Below, piece after piece: positions 16,486-25,961 of a stretch of DNA of 64,000 nt. Where the stretch lies: assembly GCA_029248525.1 (NCBI GenBank), contig JAQWJE010000043.1, forward strand, positions 214,639 through 278,638. Reading direction: 5' to 3'. The position numbers and the translations under genes were made by a program. This DNA comes from Candidatus Binatia bacterium. GTDB lineage: Bacteria > Desulfobacterota > Binatia > UBA12015. How positions within the stretch are numbered: position 1 is the first letter of the stretch; every line of letters begins with the position of its first letter. The notes under the pieces were generated by a model that made no database searches, was not told where the DNA came from, and saw only the letters and a list, made by a program, of their open reading frames with translations.

Positions 16486-18873
16486 TTACGAGAGAGGCTC
16501 CGCAACAGCCTCGAGAACGATCTCGGAGACCGTGTCCGCCTCGATATCGTCGGCGCAAAAGGGCATATCGACCCATTCTTTTGCCGAGTAGACACGCGTC
16601 ATATCCGCAAAATGCGGGGACGCGGGATTGGTCGACTGCGAGTAGGTCAGAACGCTCGAGGCATCGGGACAGCGACTGTCATCCCAGGTCACTACCTGAA
16701 TATAGCTGTTGCCGTGACGGATATAGCCGCGCCCCTGGTCGCCGACGTAGCGAGACGAAATCACGCTGAACATCGAAGCACCTGATCCGCCGGAGATCGG
16801 GATACGATCCCCATCGACCTCCTTGTACTGCACCTCGCCCCAAGAACGATTCATGGGCAGTCCACGCACAATCAATTCATCGACTGCTTCGCCCAAAGCA
16901 CGCTTCACGCCTTCCACAACATCGAGATTGCTTCGGTTGAGTTCGCGAGGCGTATGAACCGGATCTGTCACATCAAAGGGCACCGCCCACACATCCGCAA
17001 CATCGGTCAACCTCCCCCAGAACTCTTCCCAGATATGAGGTCCCGTGCTGTCGCTATTATAGCGGGTATCCCATAGCGACAGAACCTCGCAGGCCTCGGC
17101 CGCCTGAGCCGGCGCATTGCTGTACGCTGGCCAGTCGTCGACTCCGGAGCAGATCTCGATGACGTCATCGAGCACGAGATCGGCCCCGATATTCCGATTA
17201 AGGTAGAGCATCTGTTCGAGCAACTCGCGGTCAAAGCCTGGCAGGCCCAATCCATCGGTCCCCGCAATCCGCTCTTCAGCCTGCATGAACGTCAACCGGG
17301 TGCGGAAGGACTGCGCCACGTCTTCCCGCCCGATGACCGGAGAGTAGTCCGTCAAAAGCTGCGCGGGGTTGGAGAGCCAATAGCTGTCATTCGCATTGGC
17401 AACATAGGTCGTGTTCTGAAGAGCCGGTAATTGATCGGCAGCAAAGAGCCCTTCCCGAACTCCCGGGGAAACGCCCCATTCACAAGCAGAGCGTGATCCG
17501 TCGAGAGAGGGGAACCCTTGCGATGTCAGCAACTCCGTCAGCGGCGTCTTTCCGCATTCATCGAGCTTGGCTACGGAGATATTCGGAATCGCGCCGACAT
17601 CGCCGTAAAGGGCCTGACCATCTCGATCGGCCGCGATCGTATTCACCCAGGGCACACCCAGCAGCTCAAGCGCTTCCAGCAGTTCCGCGATGCTATGAGA
17701 CTGGCCGATCGCCAGCCACTGCGGAAGGGCCGCGGTGTTTTCCAGATTGGCATCCCGAAGAGCCAGGAGCGTACCAAACGCCGTTGGCCAACCCGCCACG
17801 ACCGGGCTCAGCACACCCAAATCCACAATCGGGCCGACGTGGCTCATATAGATCGTTTTGGTGCGTTCCTCCACGCTACCGTCCTCGAGACGGACCTCCA
17901 CGGTGACGGGGTGCGAGGTGATCTCGCGAACCTCATCGTCATACTGGTAGCGCATGGGATCGGTGGGGAGGATCCTCAGTTCCACGAAGGCGAATCGACG
18001 CGCCGTGGAGACGGTATGCGTCCATGCGAGATCCTCATTGAAACCGATGTTCACCAAAGGGACGCCAAACAACGATGCACCCGCAACATTGTAGACGCCG
18101 GGAATTTCCAGATGAACATTATAAAACCGCTGTGGACCGTTCCACGGGAAATGAGGATTTCCGAACAGAAGTCCCTTGCCCGACCGGGAAGCGTCTCTTC
18201 CGATGGCATACGCATTGCTGCCGAATTCGCTCGGCGGTATAAACCCGAGATCCTCAGCCTGAAAGGCAAAGCTCTGGGCCTCGACACGAGGGGCGGCCGC
18301 CAGCGATTCGGGCGGTGCAGCCGAGGTGACCGCACGAATCAAAGGATCCATCGACCCCCGCAAAATCAGCTTGCGGTAGACCTTGGCCAGATCCATCGGC
18401 GTCACCTCGCGCACGTAGGCAGCCTCTCGACAGCCGGTCTCACCTTCAGGCAATCCCTCGGCGCCGGTCTCGCGCAAATAGCGATTCATACCTGCCGCAT
18501 AACCGACCACCAGATCGTCGAGATCCCGTGGTGCCGCCGCCATGAATTCGTTTTCGATATATTCGTCGTTGTTGAAAAAGCTGTAGACTACATCGGCGTC
18601 GAAGTTGCCCTCGTCTCCCAGAAAAAGTGCGGAGCGACCGTTGGCACGGACGACTTCCTTCATCAATTCGCAATAATTATCCTGCGAGAACGCGTAGCCA
18701 TAGCCGTAGCCGAGCCCTTTGAAGTTGTCTGCCTTGATATGAGGGATGCCGAAGCTCGTGCGCACAATTTCCGCGCGCATCGGGGGTTCGTCCGAATTAC
18801 TGCCGGAACAGCCCGCAAGGACCGTTACCACCGCCCCCAACCACAACAATCCGCTTAGATTTCTCATCGACAA
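16486..18873 (-). CDS. Penicillin acylase family lipoprotein (Ntn-hydrolase)
   Basis: Protein of 795 residues with a lipoprotein signal (WLGAVVTVLAGCSG, Cys22). The precursor should cleave itself into alpha and beta chains: the conserved FGSNAYAIGRD places the new N-terminal nucleophile Ser at residue 219. Early motifs VRTSFGIPHIKADNFKGLGY and GYAFSQDNYCELM are typical of the alpha chain, and IAADRDGQALYGDVGAIPN of the beta chain. Family members hydrolyse amide-linked acyl chains (penicillins, aculeacin, N-acyl-homoserine lactones). The chain-length preference cannot be read here. Lipid anchoring and isolation from other genes suggest an envelope-located scavenging or signal-degrading amidase. 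Nothing indicates regulation. Confidence 0.93.
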   Translation of the reverse strand: MSMRNLSGLLWLGAVVTVLAGCSGSNSDEPPMRAEIVRTSFGIPHIKADNFKGLGYGYGYAFSQDNYCELMKEVVRANGRSALFLGDEGNFDADVVYSFFNNDEYIENEFMAAAPRDLDDLVVGYAAGMNRYLRETGAEGLPEGETGCREAAYVREVTPMDLAKVYRKLILRGSMDPLIRAVTSAAPPESLAAAPRVEAQSFAFQAEDLGFIPPSEFGSNAYAIGRDASRSGKGLLFGNPHFPWNGPQRFYNVHLEIPGVYNVAGASLFGVPLVNIGFNEDLAWTHTVSTARRFAFVELRILPTDPMRYQYDDEVREITSHPVTVEVRLEDGSVEERTKTIYMSHVGPIVDLGVLSPVVAGWPTAFGTLLALRDANLENTAALPQWLAIGQSHSIAELLEALELLGVPWVNTIAADRDGQALYGDVGAIPNISVAKLDECGKTPLTELLTSQGFPSLDGSRSACEWGVSPGVREGLFAADQLPALQNTTYVANANDSYWLSNPAQLLTDYSPVIGREDVAQSFRTRLTFMQAEERIAGTDGLGLPGFDRELLEQMLYLNRNIGADLVLDDVIEICSGVDDWPAYSNAPAQAAEACEVLSLWDTRYNSDSTGPHIWEEFWGRLTDVADVWAVPFDVTDPVHTPRELNRSNLDVVEGVKRALGEAVDELIVRGLPMNRSWGEVQYKEVDGDRIPISGGSGASMFSVISSRYVGDQGRGYIRHGNSYIQVVTWDDSRCPDASSVLTYSQSTNPASPHFADMTRVYSAKEWVDMPFCADDIEADTVSEIVLEAVAEPLS

Positions 18874-19073
18874 CCTTTCTTCCGTCAGAACCTTGCCCGA
18901 CAGTTATCCTGCACCTGACTTCCCTTCCTATGTCCGGACGGACCGGAATACAATCCCGTATATAGCGCGAGAGACCCCCGTAGATCCGAAAAGCATCGAT
19001 AATCCAAGCACTTTTGTCGCTCGCGCGGCCGGCAGCGCCGAGGTATGGTCCTGAGGCTTGGTAAATTCCCGTG

Positions 19074-22000
19074 ATGAAAGAATATAACCCAAACGTTCGA
19101 CGGATCGATCTACGGTCTTGCCTCGTGGCCGCGGCGCTCTCACTGTCGCTGCTGATCGCCCCAGATGCTCTCGCCATTGATGTAGATATCAAATGCCGAC
19201 GGGACCTCGGCAAAGGCTACCGCAAGCTGGCCGTCACCGCTTTCAAGTACCAGGCCAAATGTCACGAAGACACCATAAGAGGGCGCGACACCCCGGCTGA
19301 TTGTCGGGATCTCGAGAGCACTGATGTCGCAGCGCTGAAGTCCGTTCGCAAGGCAGAGGAGAAGCTCGCCAAACTTGCTGCAAAAAGTTGTGCGCAAAGC
19401 GAAAGCCCCTTCGCCTCCGGCTTGGGATACTGCCCGGCACCCTGCGGCGACCGACCGAATGAGAGCTTTGCCGGTGTAGTGAGTTGCATGAGTTGTCTCG
19501 CCAAGGCCCGCGCTACAAGCGCGGCCGACGCCGCCTACCCGTCACCTCAGTTCAACCCGGAAAAAGATGATCTGCGCTGTGCCGCGAGCGTCGGGAAGGC
19601 AACTCGCATTCTTCTTGACCGACGCCAGAAGGTCCAGCAACGCTGCCGCTTCCTCGCGGATCGGACAAGCATCGAAGAGTCCTGCAAGGAGTTCAACAGC
19701 TTTGCCGATCCTCGCGACGAAGTCGCCAGGGCCGAGCTCAAACTGCAGGATGCGGCACTCGCATGTGCGGCGGAAAGCCCTGCTCGGTTGGGGCTTTGCG
19801 CAGCCGATCCCGCCGCTCTCGGCGAATGTCTCACGACAACCATGGACGAAATCGGCGAGGATACCTTCAATGATTTGTACCCCGAACCTTTCCTGAGCCT
19901 GCAATCCCCCACTCAGGGAGCGTTCTTCCAGGGCACCTCGATCGAGGCTCACGGTCAATTCGGGGGGGCAGCGCCCGAAAGATATTCCGTCTACGTCAAC
20001 AACGAAGTTGCCGCGACCACCAGCACGGGGGGCTTCTCCCACAGCGTGCAGGCCGGCTCGGGAGTTCTGCAGCCTCTGGTGATTGAGCTGCGCCATACCA
20101 GCTCGCAGAACGTCCTGCTTCGTCAACGCCGAACTCTTCACCAAACCTCGGGGATCCCGCTGGGCTCTACCGAGGCTGCCGGCCTCTCCTTCCGCCTGTC
20201 TGATCGAGGGCTCGATCGTCTGGAACCGTCGCTCGCCTCCATGGTCGAGATCGACCTACCCTCACTTCTCCCACCCGGCACTCTGGTCATCGACGACTTC
20301 GAATACCTTTGCGTGATCGGATGTCTCACCACGGACGTCACCATCAACCCCTCCAACGGCAGCAATGCACCACCGCCCGCAGTGGCCGGGTTCCGACTGG
20401 GTGCCGACGCACGCGGCGCCGGTGTGGGCTACGTGGAGGCCGAAATCGTCCTGCAAGCTGTGTCGTTGAGCGCCCGCGTTGTCGAACTTGGCTGTGACAT
20501 CAACGTCACCTCGGACGCCGCCGTTCTTCGCGGCAACTTCGACCTCTGGTGGGCCCCCGCCGATCGCACCAGAATCGACGTCACACAGCTCGGAGGCATC
20601 GACGTCAGCTTCGCCGGCTTCAGCGCCGACACCGATTGCGGCGACGGCTTTGGCAGCGGACTGCTCGAGAGCCTTGTCGGAAATTTCCTCGGCGATGTGG
20701 AGTCGCTTGTGCGCGACGGATTCACCGGATTCCTCGACAATCAATCTCCAGGCGATGACGATACGCCCATTGCTTCGGCAATCGAAATTGCTCTCGCCGG
20801 CTTCGCCATTCAGGGCGTACTGGGCGACAGCCTCGGCGTCGGCATCAGCGCGCCAATCGCCGATATCCCGATCGACGACGAGGGCATCACCATTCGCAAT
20901 GACCTGACTCTGGCCGCGAATGTGGGCGGCGGAAGCGGTCAATGCACGCCGCCTGCAGGATCCGCGGAACCGCTGGGTGTCGTCGTCGCCGCCGGCGACT
21001 TGCCGATCTTTGCTGCGGGAACGCCCGTTGCGGGTCGCGCTTACGATGTCGCACTCTCACTCTCGCGAACCGTCCTGAACCAACTGCTGGCCGAAGAGAC
21101 CCGATGCGGTCTGCTGGTAAGCAACATCGAGGCTCTGGCCGGTGCCCCGATCACCACCGACCTGCTGGCGCTCGTCTTTCCCGAAATCGCTACCATCTGG
21201 CCCGATACGAGACCCGTCCGCGTCGAGGTTCGTCCCGGACTGGCGCCCTTTCTCACAACCCAGACAGGTCCGGCCGGCGAGGTCGCCGAGCTAAGGATCG
21301 GCCATCTCCAGCTTCGTTTTATCGTCGAGGACGCCGGAGGAGATCTGCAAATCCTGAATGTTCTCGTCGATCTCCGCACGGGCATTGAAGTGGGCTTCGA
21401 TAATATTCTCGGCCTTCTCGAGTTTGTACTGGGACCGCTGGCAGCCAATGAGATCGACGTTCTCGTTCTGGAAAACCCGCTGGAGCTCAACGAAGCGCTC
21501 GTGTCCGTGACCCTGCAGCAATTGCTCCCCGCCGCCCTCCCGAACATCAGCTCGACGTTGGGCAGCTTCCCGATTCCCGAGATTCTCGGGAAGACATTCT
21601 ATGGACTCGAAGCCTCCGCCCTCGGCGGCAGTCTGGGGGTCTTTGCCGACCTGCTGCCCGCCGGAACGATCGTGCAACGCGACTTCACGGGAGCCGATTT
21701 TCAGACAGCCGATTTTGTCCTCAACGGCAACGCAGTCTGGGTTGAAGACCCCGCACCTTTTTTCCAGCCGCAACCGAGACGACTACGCCTCACCAGCAAC
21801 CAGACAAACCAACAGGGTTCAGCCTGGTACGCCGGCACACAAATCGATGCGAGCCAGAACTGGAAGGCCTTCTATCAGTTCCAGCTCTCTTATCAGGGAG
21901 CCGAAGGCGCCGATGGGCTCGGGTTTCATCTGCAATCCGATGGTCTCGACGCGAACCCGGCCGAGAATGGAACCGGACTTGCCGGCCCGCGGATTTCCGT

Positions 22001-23042
22001 CGTGGTTGACACCTACAACAACGGGCCGCAAGGAACCGAGGAATCGCTTTATGTTCTGGTCAACGGTGCCGTCCTGTACTTCAACAACCTCCTCGATTTC
22101 CCATCGGATCCGAGGCCCGGGTCCTTTCCTCGAGTTTTCCGGATGGAGTTGGAGTACTGGGCTGCCGCTCAGGAATTAAGGATTGCGCTTTTCGACGAGG
22201 GCTCGAACGCTTTTCTCGATGAACGCGTAAGCATCGACCTGCGCAACCTGGGACCATCCCATGCGGGCTTCTCGGCGCGTACCGGCAACGCGACGCAGAA
22301 CCATGACGTGCGTTCCTTTCTCCTCGCCGGGACGGTGCCGGTCCTCGATCTCGCGCCCGGACAGTTACGCCGTGCGCGAGATTTCACCGGCGGCGATTTC
22401 GAGACCGCCAGCATGGCCCTCGTTGGCGATGCGTTCTGGACCGAAGACGGGGCTCCAATCTTCTCGCCCTATCCGCGACGACTGCGCCTGACGAACAATG
22501 GCTCGGGTCGCAATGGCTCGGCCTGGGATGCGGAGAGTCGCTGGGATGCCTCCGCAAGTTGGAGCTCGATCAGCCGTTTCCAGATCACCTTTGGCGGTCC
22601 CGATGGGGCCGATGGACTTGGTTTCCATCTGCAAACCAACGGCACGACGATCAACCCGAACCACCATGGGTTTGGTCTCGGCGGACGCCGACTCTCCGTC
22701 GTCATCGACACCTGGAACAACGACGATGGGGCCGACGAATCTCTGCAGGTGTGGCTTTCGGGCAATCGAATCTACTCGAATAACCTTCAGGATCTGGCCA
22801 GCGACCCCCGCCCCGGCTCGAGCCCGCAAGTCTTTCGGCTCGAAGTTCGCCACGTGGCGCCCTTGAACCAATTGCAGATCCGACTGATTGACGAGTCCGG
22901 CGGTGGCTATCTCGAAGAGACCATCGGTCTGAACCTCGATGGCTGGGGGGCCTCCTGGGCCGGATTCTCGGCCACCACAGGGACAGCTGCGGAGAATCAT
23001 GATATCCGAACTTGGGAGTTTACCGGAGTACCCATGCCATGA
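19074..23042 (+). CDS. Giant secreted protein: Cys-rich head, possible TULIP/BPI-like core, two L-type lectin-like modules
   Basis: 1322 residues from ATG 19074 (GTG 19071 is adjacent), with a signal peptide ending at APDALA. Residues about 40-270 are a Cys-rich helical region (KCRRDLGKGYRKLA, then VSCMSCLAKA) that looks distantly related to the C-terminal domain of the 25,962 gene. About 275-360 is an Ig-like strand region. About 365-860 has amphipathic strands and an organisation (LSDRGLDRLEPSLASM, then VLRGNFDLWW, then LSRTVLNQLL) that reminds me of the BPI/LBP lipid-binding fold; this is an inference. Two lectin-like modules end the chain (about 868-1085 and 1100-1322), each with DFTG, GADGLGFHLQ, DTYNN or DTWNN, and AGFSA.TG...QNHD signatures. 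Its stop overlaps the next start by ATGA. Confidence 0.8.
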   Translation: MKEYNPNVRRIDLRSCLVAAALSLSLLIAPDALAIDVDIKCRRDLGKGYRKLAVTAFKYQAKCHEDTIRGRDTPADCRDLESTDVAALKSVRKAEEKLAKLAAKSCAQSESPFASGLGYCPAPCGDRPNESFAGVVSCMSCLAKARATSAADAAYPSPQFNPEKDDLRCAASVGKATRILLDRRQKVQQRCRFLADRTSIEESCKEFNSFADPRDEVARAELKLQDAALACAAESPARLGLCAADPAALGECLTTTMDEIGEDTFNDLYPEPFLSLQSPTQGAFFQGTSIEAHGQFGGAAPERYSVYVNNEVAATTSTGGFSHSVQAGSGVLQPLVIELRHTSSQNVLLRQRRTLHQTSGIPLGSTEAAGLSFRLSDRGLDRLEPSLASMVEIDLPSLLPPGTLVIDDFEYLCVIGCLTTDVTINPSNGSNAPPPAVAGFRLGADARGAGVGYVEAEIVLQAVSLSARVVELGCDINVTSDAAVLRGNFDLWWAPADRTRIDVTQLGGIDVSFAGFSADTDCGDGFGSGLLESLVGNFLGDVESLVRDGFTGFLDNQSPGDDDTPIASAIEIALAGFAIQGVLGDSLGVGISAPIADIPIDDEGITIRNDLTLAANVGGGSGQCTPPAGSAEPLGVVVAAGDLPIFAAGTPVAGRAYDVALSLSRTVLNQLLAEETRCGLLVSNIEALAGAPITTDLLALVFPEIATIWPDTRPVRVEVRPGLAPFLTTQTGPAGEVAELRIGHLQLRFIVEDAGGDLQILNVLVDLRTGIEVGFDNILGLLEFVLGPLAANEIDVLVLENPLELNEALVSVTLQQLLPAALPNISSTLGSFPIPEILGKTFYGLEASALGGSLGVFADLLPAGTIVQRDFTGADFQTADFVLNGNAVWVEDPAPFFQPQPRRLRLTSNQTNQQGSAWYAGTQIDASQNWKAFYQFQLSYQGAEGADGLGFHLQSDGLDANPAENGTGLAGPRISVVVDTYNNGPQGTEESLYVLVNGAVLYFNNLLDFPSDPRPGSFPRVFRMELEYWAAAQELRIALFDEGSNAFLDERVSIDLRNLGPSHAGFSARTGNATQNHDVRSFLLAGTVPVLDLAPGQLRRARDFTGGDFETASMALVGDAFWTEDGAPIFSPYPRRLRLTNNGSGRNGSAWDAESRWDASASWSSISRFQITFGGPDGADGLGFHLQTNGTTINPNHHGFGLGGRRLSVVIDTWNNDDGADESLQVWLSGNRIYSNNLQDLASDPRPGSSPQVFRLEVRHVAPLNQLQIRLIDESGGGYLEETIGLNLDGWGASWAGFSATTGTAAENHDIRTWEFTGVPMP

Positions 23043-25834
23043 ACCTGAACGACAACAAGCGCAACAGCGCTCACCTCTGCGGCCTTCTTTTGGTCATCCT
23101 CAGTTTGGCGGCTCCCGCGGAGGCCATCACCGATGTTTCCATCGCCGCCCGGAAACTCGTGATCCGGGACAAGTCGGCGATCGGTGCCAAATCAAGCGTA
23201 GTTTTCGTCGCGCGCGACAAGGAAGGCCTGGTCGAGGTTGGGACCGGCACCGATCCCGGTTCCGTGGAAGCAGAGCTGCAGGTATTCTACCCGGACGGGC
23301 AACCCGTCGCTCAGTTCCGCGTCCCCGTGGGCTCGGCACCCGGAGTCCGTGGCTGGCGGAAGCTGACCGGCGGATTTTCCTTCACCAACAAGGCGACGGA
23401 CCCCGAATCGCTCGACACGCTCACGACTGTCAAATCGCTGCTCGCTCGGTCGGGGAAGGTATTGAAGGTCGTGGCGCGCAGCGCCGGCGATCTCGACAGC
23501 AATCTCCGCGCACTTGGAGCTCCCACAGGTCCGGTCGACACTGTTCTGACCATACGTAATGCAGGCGAAGAGGTCCGCCATTGCTCGCGCTTCGAATCGT
23601 GTCGATTCAAGTCTTCCGGTGGCGGTCTGCTGGCCAATCTGGTCTGCAAGAATGCCGCGCCAGGGCCATGCCCAAGCAGCGCGTCGCGGACACGGATCGA
23701 AAAAGCCCGCGAGCCACTCCACCTCTACGTCGTTCGCACAAGCGAACTGACCTCAGGCGAGCAGGTCATGGTCGCGGGGCTCCAAGGTCTTGTGGCCAGA
23801 ACCAGCCCCGCGCAAATCTATCTTGACCCTGGTGCCGGCGGCTATCGCACCTGGCTGGAAGATCTCGCCGCAACTCGCGGCGTCACTTACGAGGAGGTCT
23901 CGGACGCGTGGTGGCTTGTGGACCGATTCCGCGACCTGTTGCGCGGACACCTTGTTTGGCAAGCTGGCGATCACTCGATCAGTGTGGCCAACTCTCTGGC
24001 CGGTATCGAAAACGCCTTATTGGTGGATGCTTCCATGGAAGGGCGCGCGCTGGCGCGCGGCCTCGAGCGGATCGCCGACCTGCGCAGCATGAACGAAGGG
24101 TTGATCCTTGATAACTACGCAAGCCGGCTGAACCCGGTTGTCGCCTTTGAGCAACGCGAAGAATTCACCCAACAGCTACGCGACTACGCCGTGCTCTCTC
24201 GCGCCATGGTCTTCTTCGACGGCAACTCGGAGTTTCGCAACAACCTTGTGGAAACGTTGGCCCCCGATGCCGCAATCTACGGCTGGGGAGACGCGAGTAT
24301 TGGCGAAGATGTCTTCGTGGGCGCGAGCTCCGACCGAGGGGCGTTCACCATCGCCGCTGACCATGCCCATAATATCGCACCTCTCAGCGGGATCCCGGCA
24401 CACCAACAAACCCAACCAAACCAACCCGCTGCCAGCGCATCCCCCGGCAAACACTACGCTTCCTTCCTCATGACCGATGGCGATAATATCCAATGGCTGC
24501 TCGGCACCTTCGCCACCGACGCGCGCTGGTACGGTAGTCCGCTCCGCGGGAGTTTCGATATGGGCTACGGAATGGCACCTGCCCTCGCCGAACTCGCTCC
24601 CTCGGTTCTGCATTGGTACTACGCGAACGCGGCCACCGGCAGCGGCGAGGACTATTTTGTCGTCGGCCCTTCCGGGGGCGGCTATCTCTACCCGAGCCGC
24701 TATCCCACCGCAGCGCTGGACACCCATATCGAGCGTCTGGCGGGATGGATGTCCCTGGCGGACCTCAGCCTGATCCAGATTCTCGACGCCGAAGCCAGAG
24801 AGCGACTCGATCTTTGGGATCGCTTTACCGCACGAGAGGAGATCGAGGGTCTCTTCTATCTGGAATACGCAGACTATGCGGATGGTCGTGGCCGGGTGAA
24901 CTGGTCCAATGGAAAGCCCATCATTGCACCGCGCGGCAAGCTGTGGACCGGCCTTGCCAACTCGGATGCCGCCTCGATCATTTCCCTGCTGAACAATGCT
25001 CGCCGCGACTCGAGCAGCGTAGCCGGCTACAGCCTGATCAATGTCGCGGCCTGGGATCAGTCCTTTGGTCTGGTCCAGAGCGTCGTGGCGAGCCTCTCAC
25101 CCGACGTCGAAATCGTGACACCCGGTGAATTGGTCCAACTGATGCAGGATAACGTTCCCCATCAGATCGCCTTTCACCATGATTTTACCGGTGCCTCTTT
25201 TGAAACCTCCGATCTCACACTGGTCGGATCCACCTTCTGGGTTCGCGACGAGGACGCTCTCTTCCAGCCCAACCCGCAACGGCTGCGCCTGACCAACAAT
25301 GGCGGTGGTCAGGTGGGTTCGGCCTGGTTGTCCCAGCCCATCGATGCTTCAGAAAGCTGGTCGACAGCCTTCCGGCTGCAGATCAGCCATCTGGTCAACG
25401 GCGGCGCCGATGGAATGTCTTTCTACCTGCAACCAGATGGGCTGGCCGCGAACCCGGGCATCCGCGGTTCCTTTACCGGGTCGGCACTGACCGTCGCCGT
25501 CGACACCTGGGATAATGGCGAAGGTACCAGCGAATCCCTCGAAGTTCTGCTCGGGGACAACCGAATCTTCTTCAACGACCTGCTTGACTTCACCGCTGAC
25601 CCGACGCCTGGCTCCACCGGTCATGTATATCGGCTGGAACTGGACTACCTGAGCGCACTGCGTCAACTGCGAATCCGCCTGATCGACGAAGGCAGCGCCG
25701 CGGCACTGGAGAACTGGGTGGAGGTGGACCTCGCGAGTTTCGGTTCCATGTACGCCGGTTTTTCTGCCCAGACGGGGGGATCCGCGCAGAATCACGACCT
25801 GCGGACCTGGACTCTCTCCGCAGCCGCACCCTAG
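23039..25834 (+). CDS. Secreted GxGYxYP-type glycosidase-like protein with C-terminal lectin-like module
   Basis: 931 residues from ATG 23039, which overlaps the upstream stop as ATGA, so translation is probably coupled. A signal peptide ends at APAEA. Residues about 30-200 are a beta-rich domain closing with HCSRFESCRF and LVCKNA. Residues about 215-700 match the GxGYxYP family: VVRTSELTSGEQVMVAGLQG near the start, the DGDNIQWLLG block, and SGGGYLYPSRYP around 544-554, which is the name-giving motif. Members are putative glycoside hydrolases; no activity is established to my knowledge. Residues about 714-931 are a lectin-like module with DFTG, GADGMSFYLQ, DTWDNG and QNHDLR. The combination suggests carbohydrate binding plus turnover outside the cell. 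Confidence 0.85.
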   Translation: MNLNDNKRNSAHLCGLLLVILSLAAPAEAITDVSIAARKLVIRDKSAIGAKSSVVFVARDKEGLVEVGTGTDPGSVEAELQVFYPDGQPVAQFRVPVGSAPGVRGWRKLTGGFSFTNKATDPESLDTLTTVKSLLARSGKVLKVVARSAGDLDSNLRALGAPTGPVDTVLTIRNAGEEVRHCSRFESCRFKSSGGGLLANLVCKNAAPGPCPSSASRTRIEKAREPLHLYVVRTSELTSGEQVMVAGLQGLVARTSPAQIYLDPGAGGYRTWLEDLAATRGVTYEEVSDAWWLVDRFRDLLRGHLVWQAGDHSISVANSLAGIENALLVDASMEGRALARGLERIADLRSMNEGLILDNYASRLNPVVAFEQREEFTQQLRDYAVLSRAMVFFDGNSEFRNNLVETLAPDAAIYGWGDASIGEDVFVGASSDRGAFTIAADHAHNIAPLSGIPAHQQTQPNQPAASASPGKHYASFLMTDGDNIQWLLGTFATDARWYGSPLRGSFDMGYGMAPALAELAPSVLHWYYANAATGSGEDYFVVGPSGGGYLYPSRYPTAALDTHIERLAGWMSLADLSLIQILDAEARERLDLWDRFTAREEIEGLFYLEYADYADGRGRVNWSNGKPIIAPRGKLWTGLANSDAASIISLLNNARRDSSSVAGYSLINVAAWDQSFGLVQSVVASLSPDVEIVTPGELVQLMQDNVPHQIAFHHDFTGASFETSDLTLVGSTFWVRDEDALFQPNPQRLRLTNNGGGQVGSAWLSQPIDASESWSTAFRLQISHLVNGGADGMSFYLQPDGLAANPGIRGSFTGSALTVAVDTWDNGEGTSESLEVLLGDNRIFFNDLLDFTADPTPGSTGHVYRLELDYLSALRQLRIRLIDEGSAAALENWVEVDLASFGSMYAGFSAQTGGSAQNHDLRTWTLSAAAP

Positions 25835-25961
25835 CGCGGCGCGTCACGGCCGGGCGGTGCTCGGGGCAATTTCCACAATTGGGACACGATTATATTGACC
25901 TGCGACCTCCCGGGGCGATATGACCAGAAACGTCCCGCACAGCCCACAGGAGTCGCACCCG

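Noticed and set aside
17518..18858. Plus-strand frame of 446 codons opposite the penicillin acylase
   Set aside because: The acylase motifs are in the minus frame; the plus translation is low-quality antisense.
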